From an uncultured Ruminococcus sp. (GTDB lineage Bacteria; Bacillota; Clostridia; Oscillospirales; Acutalibacteraceae): a DNA stretch of 9,963 nucleotides. The first letter of the stretch is position 1; every line of letters begins with the position of its first letter. The position numbers were made by a program, and so were the translations under genes. Of this stretch, positions 1-6,812 are shown piece after piece. Below the pieces are notes generated by a model. It did not search any database, was not told where the DNA came from, and saw nothing but the letters and a program-made list of their open reading frames with translations. The stretch lies in assembly GCA_902803035.1 (NCBI GenBank), contig CADCON010000086.1, forward strand, positions 1 through 9,963. The letters run 5' to 3'.

Positions 1-28
1 AATAGAGAATAGAGAATAGAGAATAAAA
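1..28. repeat. 7-bp tandem repeat (AATAGAG) at window edge
   Basis: Three exact copies of AATAGAG (1-7, 8-14, 15-21) are followed by a degenerate fourth copy, AATAAAA (22-28). The array begins at the first base of the window, so its true length is unknown. It is AT-rich and non-coding and sits just before a short GC-rich palindrome (33-49). It could be a simple heptanucleotide microsatellite or the end of a small dispersed intergenic element. Nothing in it suggests a gene or a CRISPR array. Confidence 0.75.
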
Positions 29-202
29 ATGGAAGGCGCGGCGCGCCTTGGAATATATGTTGTCTTGTCGCAGGCAAGACGGAAGAAGCCCGACAGTATC
101 ACAGAATTCATTATAGCCCCACCGGGAGAAAAAGTCAATGCTGCGCCAAAAAGTGGAAAGACAGAACCCGGAAAATTATTTGGAGAAAAGCCGGAAAACA
201 CC

Positions 203-231
203 TTTAAAAACCCAATCAGATAGTATATAAT
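203..231 (+). promoter_or_regulatory. Probable sigma-A promoter of polA
   Basis: A perfect TATAAT -10 box (226-231) lies 17 bases downstream of TTTAAA (203-208), which matches four of six positions of the TTGACA consensus. Transcription would start near 238 and give a leader of about 137 nt before polA. That leader includes the hairpins at 241-255 and 306-338. The call rests on box match, spacing and position in the AT-rich part of the gap. Confidence 0.5.
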
Positions 232-305
232 AAATAAGAATCGCAAAAAATGCGAGTGAACGCGAGCGTCATATATTCCAGCGCGAAACGCTCCGGATTT
301 CCACC

Positions 306-338
306 CGTCAGCCACGCCGGGAAGTCGGCGGGCTGACG
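306..338 (+). other. Strong hairpin in the polA leader
   Basis: CGTCAGCC (306-313) pairs perfectly with GGCTGACG (331-338), and CGCCG (315-319) pairs with CGGCG (326-330). Together they give 13 base pairs interrupted only by a bulged A at 314, with a GGAAGT hexaloop (320-325). It ends about 22 nt upstream of the polA Shine-Dalgarno region (360-366). No T-run follows on either strand, so it is not a standard intrinsic terminator. It could be an mRNA-stabilising or regulatory leader hairpin, or a REP-like repeat. Confidence 0.55.
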
Positions 339-374
339 TGCCACACTCCACACATAAAAAAGGGGAATGCAACA

Positions 375-2981
375 ATGAAGCTGCTGGTACTGGACGGCAA
401 CAGTATTGTCAACCGCGCGTATTACGGTGTTCGACCGCTGACGACCAAGGACGGATTTTTCACCAACGCGGTATACGGATTTCTGACAATGTTCCATAAG
501 ATATACGCGGACACGCAGCCGGACTGCGTGGCGGTGGCATTCGACAGGAAGGCGCCGACCTTCCGCCACCTGAAATACGCGGAATACAAGGGCAAGCGCA
601 AGGGAATGCCGCCGGAGCTTGCCATGCAGCTCGAACCGCTCCGGGAGCTGCTGACCGCCATGGGCATCCGGCTGCTTTCAGCGGAGGGCTGGGAGGCGGA
701 CGACATTCTGGGCACGCTGGCGGAAGCCTGCCGCCGGAATCCGGAGGACACCTGCGTCATCGCGACGGGCGACCGCGACACGCTGCAATTGGTAGGGGAC
801 GGCGTGACGGTGCGGATGCTGACCACGAAGCAGGGCAAGGCGGAGGCGGTGCTGTACGACGAGGAAAAAATCATGCAGGACTACGGCGTGAAGCCCATTC
901 AATTGATCGAGGTCAAGGCGATCCAGGGCGACACGAGCGACAATATCCCCGGCGTTCCGGGCATAGGGGAGAAGGGGGCGCTCGACCTTGTGAGCCGCTT
1001 CGGAAGCCTGGATTACATCTACTCGCATCTGGACGAAATCGACGTCAAACCCGGCGTTCGGAAGAAGCTGACCGAGGGGAAGGAGAGCGCGTACCTCAGC
1101 CGCTGGCTCGGCACGGTGGCCACGAATGCCCCCGTTTCCACCGACCTGCGTGAATACGTTCTCCGGCAGCCCGACGCGGAGAAGGTCACGGAAATCATGC
1201 TGCGGCTGGAGCTTTTCCGCTCGCTGGAGAAAATGAAGAAGGAATGGCTCCGGGAGTCCGCGCCGTCCGCGCCCGCAACGGCTGTTCCGGCGGGGGAGGA
1301 AGCGGCAGGCGCGACCGACGTTTTCTTCTGTCAGGATATTGCCGCGCTGATTGCGGCAGTCAAAGCGGACGGTAAGGCGTATTACTGGCCGGACGCAAGC
1401 TTCACGCAGGTGTGCGTGGGCAGGAACGGACAGGTCACGGTGGTGACGGAGAAGGACGCGGAGGCCTTCTGCCGGGCGGTTCTGGCGGACGATTCGATGG
1501 AGAAGTACACCTTCGACATCAAATCGCAGATTCACCGGCTGGAGCCGTGGGGCGTCGTGCCGCGGAATGTGGCGTGCGACGTGATGCTGGGGGCGTATGT
1601 GCTCAATCCCTCCTCCGACTGCGAGGATCCGGAGAAGCTGGCGGCGCAGTACGCCACCGCGCTGCCGGACAACGCGCCCTCCGGACTGCGGACGGCGCTG
1701 CTTGCCCAGCGGTTGCCGGCGATGTGCGCGAAGATGCTCGCCGAAGCGGAGCGCAACGGGCAGACCGCCCTTCTGAATGCAATCGAGATACCGCTGGCCT
1801 ATGTGCTGGCGGACATGGAATCGGCGGGCTTTTCCGCCGACGCGCAGGCGCTGGACGAATTTGAGAAGCGGCTTTCGGCGCGGGTGAATGACGTCGCCGC
1901 CAGCATTTACGCGCTGGCGGGGGAGGAATTCAACATCCATTCGCCCAAGCAGATCGGCGCGGTGCTGTTTGAAAAAATGAAGCTGCCGGGCGGCAAAAAG
2001 ACCAAGACCGGCTACTCGACCAACGCGGAGGTGCTGGAACAGCTTGCCCCCGATCACGAGATCGTCGCGCTGATACTGGAATACCGGACGCTGACCAAGC
2101 TGACGTCCACCTACTGTCAGGGGCTGAAGAAGGCGATCGCGCCGGACGGCAGGATCCACACGAAATTCCGGCAGACCGAGACCCGCACGGGCAGGATCAG
2201 CTCGGTGGAGCCGAACCTTCAGAATATCCCGGTACGCACGGAGCTGGGGAGCGAGCTGCGCAAATTCTTCCGCGCGGGCGAGGGAATGACGCTGGTGGAC
2301 GCGGATTACAGCCAGATCGAGCTGCGTGTGCTGGCGCACATGGCGGGGGACGAAACCATGCGGGAAGCGTTCCGCAACGGAATTGACATCCACGCGGTGA
2401 CCGCGTCGCAGGTGTTCGGCGTTCCGCTGGAGGAGGTCACGCCGCGGATGCGGAGCAACGCCAAGGCGGTGAATTTCGGGATTGTGTACGGCATTTCGGC
2501 GTTCTCGCTGGCGAAGGACATCGGGGTGAGCAACGCGGAAGCGTCGGCGTACATCGGCAGTTATATGCGGAAATACGCCGCCATCGGGGAATATATGAAG
2601 AAGGTGGTGGAGCGGGCGAAGGCGACGGGCTACGCGGAAACGCTCTACGGACGGCGCAGGTATCTGCCGGAGCTGACGGCGACGAACTTCCAGACCCGGT
2701 CCTTCGGGGAGCGGGTGGCGCGGAATATGCCGATACAGGGCACCGCCGCCGACATCATCAAGATCGCCATGATCGCCGTGCACGACCGCCTGCGGAAGGA
2801 AGGAATGCGTTCGCGGCTGATTCTGCAGATACACGACGAACTGATTCTGGAATGCCCGCTGGACGAAGCGGAGAAGGCGGCGGCGCTTCTCCGGGAGGAA
2901 ATGGAGCGGGCGGCGGACCTTTCCGTGCCGCTGACAGTGGACGCGCACGCGGGCAGGAGCTGGTATGAAGCAAAGTCGTGA
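375..2981 (+). CDS. polA: DNA polymerase I (5'-3' exonuclease active, proofreading site lost)
   Basis: This 868-residue DNA polymerase I fills gaps and removes RNA primers during lagging-strand synthesis and repair. The N-terminal 5'-3' nuclease domain (about 1-290) keeps its acidic metal ligands: D7, D57, E107/D109/D110, D133/D135 and D186/D189. A helix-hairpin-helix follows at about 191-211 (GVPGIGEKGA). The C-terminal polymerase domain (about 490-868) has motif A with D644 and E649, motif B R693/K697/F701/Y705 and motif C H820-D821-E822. These match E. coli D705, E710, R754, K758, F762, Y766, D882 and E883 at a constant offset of 61. The middle 3'-5' exonuclease-like domain (about 310-480) lacks the DxE motif (YYWPD at 336-340 instead) and has Q385 where the second acidic ligand is expected, so proofreading is probably absent. 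That loss is common in Firmicutes and in Taq. The start is preceded by AAGGGGA (360-366), and the first residues, MKLLVLDGNS, are typical of the family. Confidence 0.98.
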   Translation: MKLLVLDGNSIVNRAYYGVRPLTTKDGFFTNAVYGFLTMFHKIYADTQPDCVAVAFDRKAPTFRHLKYAEYKGKRKGMPPELAMQLEPLRELLTAMGIRLLSAEGWEADDILGTLAEACRRNPEDTCVIATGDRDTLQLVGDGVTVRMLTTKQGKAEAVLYDEEKIMQDYGVKPIQLIEVKAIQGDTSDNIPGVPGIGEKGALDLVSRFGSLDYIYSHLDEIDVKPGVRKKLTEGKESAYLSRWLGTVATNAPVSTDLREYVLRQPDAEKVTEIMLRLELFRSLEKMKKEWLRESAPSAPATAVPAGEEAAGATDVFFCQDIAALIAAVKADGKAYYWPDASFTQVCVGRNGQVTVVTEKDAEAFCRAVLADDSMEKYTFDIKSQIHRLEPWGVVPRNVACDVMLGAYVLNPSSDCEDPEKLAAQYATALPDNAPSGLRTALLAQRLPAMCAKMLAEAERNGQTALLNAIEIPLAYVLADMESAGFSADAQALDEFEKRLSARVNDVAASIYALAGEEFNIHSPKQIGAVLFEKMKLPGGKKTKTGYSTNAEVLEQLAPDHEIVALILEYRTLTKLTSTYCQGLKKAIAPDGRIHTKFRQTETRTGRISSVEPNLQNIPVRTELGSELRKFFRAGEGMTLVDADYSQIELRVLAHMAGDETMREAFRNGIDIHAVTASQVFGVPLEEVTPRMRSNAKAVNFGIVYGISAFSLAKDIGVSNAEASAYIGSYMRKYAAIGEYMKKVVERAKATGYAETLYGRRRYLPELTATNFQTRSFGERVARNMPIQGTAADIIKIAMIAVHDRLRKEGMRSRLILQIHDELILECPLDEAEKAAALLREEMERAADLSVPLTVDAHAGRSWYEAKS

Positions 2982-3020
2982 ATAAAATCCTTTATTATGT
3001 CGTTTGTCTGTAAAAACGAT
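2981..3020 (+). terminator. Weak inverted repeats after polA (doubtful terminator)
   Basis: Two small hairpins directly follow the polA stop codon: AATAAA/TTTATT (2981-2986 with 2991-2996, loop ATCC) and TCGTTT/AAACGA (3000-3005 with 3014-3019, loop of 8). Both are AT-rich and weak, and neither is followed by a real T-tract. Transcription from polA may therefore read into the next operon, although that operon has its own strong promoter. Confidence 0.2.
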
Positions 3021-3039
3021 AAAGAAATTGATTTGGCTA

Positions 3040-3068
3040 TTGACAGATATGTATGATAATGATATAAT
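3040..3068 (+). promoter_or_regulatory. Near-perfect sigma-A promoter of the lipoprotein/tubulin/actin operon
   Basis: A perfect TTGACA (3040-3045) and a perfect TATAAT (3063-3068) are separated by exactly 17 bases. An extended -10 TG dinucleotide (3060-3061) precedes the -10 box. Transcription should begin near 3075, about 143 nt before the lipoprotein start codon. No obvious operator palindrome overlaps the boxes. The strength implied is unusual for an accessory system that might be expected to be tightly off. Confidence 0.9.
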
Positions 3069-3074
3069 ACGTAT

Positions 3075-3218
3075 AAATGTTCAGGGGATTTTTCCGGTCG
3101 GATCAGGGTCTTTCAGGCGCTCATCCGCTTCTTTTTCCGCCTGCCGGCGTCGTGACGAAGGGAGGGGAGAAAGCGGGGAAATCCGCGTCATTCATTCTTT
3201 TCACGGAGGTTATGCATA
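3075..3218 (+). promoter_or_regulatory. Long 5' leader, possibly structured
   Basis: About 143 nt of untranslated leader separate the predicted transcription start from the lipoprotein ATG. CAGGCG (3114-3119) can pair with CGCCTG (3138-3143). A pyrimidine tract containing CCGCTT (3125-3130) can instead pair with a purine-rich block containing AAGCGG (3171-3176), so two folds could compete. A local GCGG/CCGC hairpin (3173-3176 with 3183-3186) is a third option. I recognise no known riboswitch or T-box. The purine block (about 3158-3181) resembles a Shine-Dalgarno sequence but has no start codon at a usable distance. The real site is GGAGG at 3205-3209. Confidence 0.3.
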
Positions 3219-4775
3219 ATGAGGAAAACAATCAGAAGAGCAGTCGCCGGCGTTCTGACCGCGGCGATGCTTGTCTGTCTGTGTTCATGCGGCATGACGC
3301 AGTATGGCGTACCGCGCCCGCCGGATGATACGGGCCGGACGAATGTGGACGTGCGAACGACTGAAGAAGCCGACCCGTCAGAGGTGAGGAACGCCTTTTA
3401 TACAGATCAGACCAGATCGATGTACGGCTTCTGCAAAAAGCCGGGCTACGTCACCACGCTCAATCTGGTGCGGAGTCTGCTGGCGGGGGATGTCGTCCAC
3501 CCGTATGATATCTACCGTTACGATTATATTGTGGATAAGATTGACGAAAGCGTCTTCATCGAGCATTATAATGACGGCAGGCTGAATGATACAGAATACT
3601 ATCAATCGGATATTCCCTCCGCCGCCGTCAAGAAGAAGAAGAACAAGGCGGCAAAGAAAAGCATCACGCCCCTGCGTTCGGCGCTGAGCGACGCCTTTGA
3701 TTCGGACAAGTACACCGACGGGCTTTGCGTGTTCACGACCGACGGATATGAGCAGAAGCGGGATTACGCCGTCATGTTCACCCCGCTTGCGCGGCACGTA
3801 TTCAACCGTGGCAACGCCGTGGCGTTCATCGGCGTCAAGTCGGGATTCAGCGGCAATGTCTACTGGGTCGAAGCGGACAACAGCAAGCCGTACCCGTATA
3901 AAGGGGACAGAATGTTCTATCTTATCGTGGCGGGACCGGTTGAGAAGGTGACCCGATTCAGCGCGGATCTTTCGGAGCGTCTCACGAAGAAGAAGATAGA
4001 AAATTACGTATCCACCTTCCTGTCTCCCGGCGGCATGATTTCGTTTGTGGAGGACAGCCTGAAGCTGGAGCCGGAAGACGACGAAGCCGTTTCGCTGGGC
4101 GAAGCGGCGAAGGGCAGGAGCTTCATGGCCTGGGACCGCACGGACACCGTGGAGAAGGAAGAGGGAAAGGATTACTATCCCACCTTTTCGGCCGAGCTTC
4201 CCAAGAGCGGGAAGGCAAGAAGCGTCTTCACCGTCGCGGCGGAGCTGAAGGAGGGCGCGGAGATGCCCGCGCTCAGGGCGGTGCCCGAATTCATGAGCTA
4301 TAAGGGCGCGCTGGAAGAGGACGAGGAAGAGGAAGAAACGGACAAGAAGGGCAAAAAAGCCGCGGGGACGGTATCGGGCGGACCGGATCAGGCGAAACTA
4401 CCGGACGACGCGGAAGCCGGAGACACGACCATCGGCAATCTGATCGTCGGCAAAGCGGATTACAAGGTGGTTGAATCCACCGAGGTCGTCCTTGAACCCG
4501 TGAAGGGAGGAAAGTATCAGATCACCACGGTTTTCAATGACACATCGGCGGTCAAGGAGAACGGCGACATTCTGGTGAAATACACCATCTGCCCGGAAGA
4601 AGTCACGGACGTTCCGCAGTGGGTGCTGGATAATTCCGCGCCCGACACCTCCGAAGAAAACAAGGGCAGGACGCTCGACCTTGAATTCATGTACAAAGGG
4701 TTGAGAGAAGCCTGCAACCAGACCCAGGACAATAGTGAGCTGCTCACTTTTTATTGTTACTATTCCATCAACTAA
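3219..4775 (+). CDS. Secreted lipoprotein with a von Willebrand A-like domain
   Basis: This 518-residue protein is predicted to be anchored on the outer face of the cytoplasmic membrane. It has a basic N-terminus (RKTIRR), a hydrophobic core and a lipobox LCSC ending at Cys24, the predicted lipidated residue. Residues about 57-240 look like a vWA domain. FYTDQTRSMYGF (60-71) gives a DxTxS metal-site motif (D63, T65, S67). T150 in SITPL and D175 in VFTTDG fit the second and third metal-site positions. A lysine-rich insertion (138-147) lies just before T150. Residues 366-382 form a run of acidic and then basic residues, probably a flexible linker to a C-terminal region (about 400-518) that looks beta-rich and that I cannot assign. 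GGAGG at 3205-3209 lies 9 nt before the ATG. An out-of-frame ATG at 3212 is too close to it. It is first in the operon. The vWA call comes from motif reading only, and the partner it might bind is unknown. Confidence 0.8.
   Translation: MRKTIRRAVAGVLTAAMLVCLCSCGMTQYGVPRPPDDTGRTNVDVRTTEEADPSEVRNAFYTDQTRSMYGFCKKPGYVTTLNLVRSLLAGDVVHPYDIYRYDYIVDKIDESVFIEHYNDGRLNDTEYYQSDIPSAAVKKKKNKAAKKSITPLRSALSDAFDSDKYTDGLCVFTTDGYEQKRDYAVMFTPLARHVFNRGNAVAFIGVKSGFSGNVYWVEADNSKPYPYKGDRMFYLIVAGPVEKVTRFSADLSERLTKKKIENYVSTFLSPGGMISFVEDSLKLEPEDDEAVSLGEAAKGRSFMAWDRTDTVEKEEGKDYYPTFSAELPKSGKARSVFTVAAELKEGAEMPALRAVPEFMSYKGALEEDEEEEETDKKGKKAAGTVSGGPDQAKLPDDAEAGDTTIGNLIVGKADYKVVESTEVVLEPVKGGKYQITTVFNDTSAVKENGDILVKYTICPEEVTDVPQWVLDNSAPDTSEENKGRTLDLEFMYKGLREACNQTQDNSELLTFYCYYSIN
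4734..4757 (+). terminator. Terminator-like hairpin in the last codons of the lipoprotein gene
   Basis: AGTGAG (4734-4739) and CTCACT (4743-4748) form a 6-bp stem with a CTG triloop. They are followed at once by TTTTATTGTT. The stem is short and only half GC, so it would be a weak or partial intrinsic terminator. It ends about 25 nt before the stop codon and upstream of the membrane-protein gene. It could lower expression of the three downstream genes relative to the lipoprotein, or it could be chance within coding sequence. Confidence 0.3.
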
Positions 4776-4794
4776 GTAAAGGAGAAATCTCAAA

Positions 4795-5256
4795 ATGTCA
4801 GTATTTACCCGTCGTTTCAGTGAAGGATTCGGTACCCAGTACACCACGGAGGAAAAAGTCAAGACCGTTGTGCGCGCGGTGGTGGGCGTCGTCCCGCTCG
4901 TGCTGTACTCCGTCATGACCTCCAAGTTCATCAGACGCACGTTCCACAGCATCACCATGCGGGAGGCGGACACCATCCGCGTGCTGAGCATCATCACGGC
5001 CCTCATCTTCCTTCTGTGGCTGGTGTTCAACACCATTGCCGATCAGATCACGCCCACAGTGAGAAAGGGCGGCAAGAAGAACGCCCACAGGCTGACTCAT
5101 CTTGCCATTTTCTCCATAGTGGTGCTGCTCATCAAGATCATCGTGTTTCTCATCATTCATCACACAGGTCCGGGGTTTGCGGGTCTGCTTCCCGAATTCA
5201 TCGAGATTGCGCTTTTCGCGCTGATGCTTTACCTCTGCAACATGAAGCGCGGTTAA
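4795..5256 (+). CDS. Small multi-pass membrane protein (about four helices), unknown family
   Basis: I do not recognise a family for this 153-residue protein. Four hydrophobic segments are visible at about 24-41, 62-82, 101-122 and 131-147. The strongly basic loop between the second and third (RKGGKKNAHR, 90-99) and the KRG tail suggest that both termini and this loop are cytoplasmic, by the positive-inside rule. The first 23 residues are hydrophilic. The loop after helix 1 (about 42-61) is also basic, so the topology of the first helix is less certain. AAAGGAG (4778-4784) lies 10 nt before the ATG, and the gene starts 19 nt after the lipoprotein stop. Its place between a lipoprotein gene and two cytoplasmic NTPase genes suggests a membrane anchor or transmembrane coupler. 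That role is inferred from context alone. Confidence 0.85.
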   Translation: MSVFTRRFSEGFGTQYTTEEKVKTVVRAVVGVVPLVLYSVMTSKFIRRTFHSITMREADTIRVLSIITALIFLLWLVFNTIADQITPTVRKGGKKNAHRLTHLAIFSIVVLLIKIIVFLIIHHTGPGFAGLLPEFIEIALFALMLYLCNMKRG

Positions 5257-5277
5257 TCAATCAACAGGAGGATCACA

Positions 5278-6807
5278 ATGAACACATACATTATCGCTAA
5301 CGGAGGCTGCGGTGAAAGGCTCACATCGGTACTGATGATGCTGTACCAGTGCGGCTTTTACGGCATCCAGAATCCGATCAACGGCGTTCTGATCGTCGAT
5401 AACGACACTACCAATCCCGGCAAGGTCTATCTGGAAACCTTCATCAGGGAAATCAACAGCATGAACGCTGCCATCAGAAGGCCCTATCCTCCGATCCAGT
5501 CCCCCTCATGGTCGCCGATGGTCGCGGGAACGCAGTCGATGGGCGCGCTGGGCAAGAACGGCGCGGAGCTGGCGGCGCTGAGTCTTATTTCCACCAGGGA
5601 AGAGCTGGAGCAGATCATTGAAAACAAGGGCTTTGCGGGTCACGTCAATATCGGCGTCACGATTGTCAACGCCGCCCTTGAAACAGAGGAGAACAAGAGG
5701 ATATTCGAAGGCTTCCTCAACTGGGCGTGTCCGATGGACGGCGGAACGCAGGCGCGCTTCATCGTGGTGGGCTCGACGCACGGCGGAACCGGCGCGTCGC
5801 TCAACACAGCCATTGCCGAGAGGATCCGCCGTCATTACCAGGGACACGACAACATCGTTGAGATTTACGGTCTTTTCATGCTGAGCTACTATTCGATTCC
5901 GGAAATAGCGGGCGGCGGCGAAGAATCCGGCAATAAGCTCCACATCAGCCCGTACCAGTTCCGCCCGTCGGACATCGAAGCGCTGGAGGGTTACAGGGGC
6001 AAGGATCTGGTGAACGGCACCTTCAACAACATTCTCTTCTGCGGCTATGATCCCCGCGAGCGCACGAATCTCAAGCACAAGGAAGGCGGAAACGACCAGG
6101 ACAACAAGTTTTCCGTGGCGGAGCTGCTCATGTGTACCGGCGCGTATTTCATTTTCGCGCCGAATCATCTGGGCATCCCCCAGCATGAATACCTCGGCAT
6201 CAATCTGACAAACAATTACGACGGCCGTCATCTCTGCTGGCACAATATCCCCTACAGCGACAGACTGCAGCGGTGTCTGGCGAGAATGGGTCTGTTCGCC
6301 TGCGCTATGTCAGAGCCGGACGACACGCTCGTCGGCTCATGGGGAAGCCTGCTGATAGACAACCACGGTTCCATGTTCAACTCGCTTTACTATATACAGA
6401 AGAAGAATTTCGCGGACGAGCGTCCGGTATTTTTCGGCATCGGAGGAAAGGCGCTTTCCTTCATCAACCGTTTCTGGAATATGCTCTTCCAATTTTCCAC
6501 CAACGTGGACGGCAGGTGGAACGAGAACGTAGTTCTCTTCAAGAGAGAGGCGTTTGAGCGTTATCCCAATCCCGCCGGATTCCAGTGGTCGGGGAAAAAT
6601 ACGGACGTCGATTCCACGATCATCTTCTTCGGCAACTCCCTGCAGGGAAGGATTCCGGCCCTGACCGCGCTCGACGCAGAATTCAGACAGGCTCTCAAAG
6701 ACAACCCCGCTCAGGTCGCAACCGCGTCACGAGTAGAAGATCGTGGAGCCGCGTATTTTGCGGCTCTGTTCAGGGCGTGTGACAAAACGTACGGATTAGG
6801 AGAGTAA
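5278..6807 (+). CDS. Divergent tubulin/FtsZ-superfamily GTPase (tubulin-like protein)
   Basis: This 509-residue protein has the nucleotide-binding loops of the tubulin/FtsZ fold. A T1-like glycine loop NGGCGER (8-14) follows the first strand. VDNDTTN (40-46) resembles the T2 region. GSTHGGTGAS (165-174) matches the T4 signature GGGTG[S/T], with His for the first Gly and Ala for the last position. GFAGHVNIG (118-126) and the helix after T4 (LNTAIAERIRR) are reminiscent of the tubulin-like family that Pfam lists apart from FtsZ and tubulin. The canonical T7 loop (NxDxxD/E) is not obvious. The segment DNKFSVAEL (275-283), with E282, is my best candidate for the catalytic region. No membrane helix or signal peptide is seen, so it should be cytoplasmic. 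AGGAGG (5266-5271) lies 6 nt before the ATG. It probably binds GTP, and whether it polymerises is unknown. It is not the cell-division FtsZ, being longer, divergent and outside a division gene cluster. Confidence 0.85.
   Translation: MNTYIIANGGCGERLTSVLMMLYQCGFYGIQNPINGVLIVDNDTTNPGKVYLETFIREINSMNAAIRRPYPPIQSPSWSPMVAGTQSMGALGKNGAELAALSLISTREELEQIIENKGFAGHVNIGVTIVNAALETEENKRIFEGFLNWACPMDGGTQARFIVVGSTHGGTGASLNTAIAERIRRHYQGHDNIVEIYGLFMLSYYSIPEIAGGGEESGNKLHISPYQFRPSDIEALEGYRGKDLVNGTFNNILFCGYDPRERTNLKHKEGGNDQDNKFSVAELLMCTGAYFIFAPNHLGIPQHEYLGINLTNNYDGRHLCWHNIPYSDRLQRCLARMGLFACAMSEPDDTLVGSWGSLLIDNHGSMFNSLYYIQKKNFADERPVFFGIGGKALSFINRFWNMLFQFSTNVDGRWNENVVLFKREAFERYPNPAGFQWSGKNTDVDSTIIFFGNSLQGRIPALTALDAEFRQALKDNPAQVATASRVEDRGAAYFAALFRACDKTYGLGE
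6746..6766 (+). other. GC-rich hairpin near the end of the tubulin-like gene
   Basis: GAGCCGC (6746-6752) pairs perfectly with GCGGCTC (6760-6766) around a 7-nt loop, extendable by a G-T pair (6745 with 6767). It ends about 40 nt before the stop codon. No T-run follows, so it is not a terminator. It might stabilise the mRNA 5' to it or be a processing site, but a chance inverted repeat in coding DNA is equally likely. Confidence 0.3.
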
Positions 6808-6812
6808 AGCAA

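Larger units (their letters stand above)
1..374. other. Non-coding region upstream of polA
   Basis: No convincing gene lies in this stretch. It contains, in order: the heptamer repeat (1-28); a GC-rich inverted repeat AAGGCGCG-G-CGCGCCTT (33-49); a small hairpin GTCTTG/CAAGAC (62-67 with 75-80, loop of 7); an A-rich stretch (about 120-240) holding the probable polA promoter; a small hairpin TCGCA/TGCGA (241-245 with 251-255); and a strong hairpin at 306-338. A 64-codon open frame at 29-223 has no ribosome binding site and an unremarkable composition, and I do not consider it a gene. The cluster of short inverted repeats beside a tandem repeat could be a small non-autonomous repeat element, but no target duplication or matching terminal repeats are visible. 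Confidence 0.6.

Noticed and set aside
29..223. 64-codon + strand open frame upstream of polA
   Set aside because: It has no Shine-Dalgarno sequence, it overlaps the repeat and the predicted promoter, and its composition is low-information and Lys/Pro-rich.
306..338. Hairpin as an intrinsic terminator of an upstream gene
   Set aside because: No T-run follows on the + strand, and none is present in the corresponding position for the - strand.
678..2948. Very long antisense open frame (756 codons) across polA
   Set aside because: It lies opposite the unmistakable polA. The protein is Arg/His/Leu-rich with no recognisable motif, as expected from the complement of GC-biased codons.
3212..3214. 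Alternative ATG just upstream of the lipoprotein start
   Set aside because: It lies only 2 nt after GGAGG and is out of frame with the signal peptide. ATG 3219 has normal 9-nt spacing and leads into a clear lipoprotein signal.
3077..3328. 83-codon + strand open frame beginning right at the predicted transcription start
   Set aside because: It would be almost leaderless, has no ribosome binding site, and overlaps the lipoprotein gene out of frame through its signal peptide.
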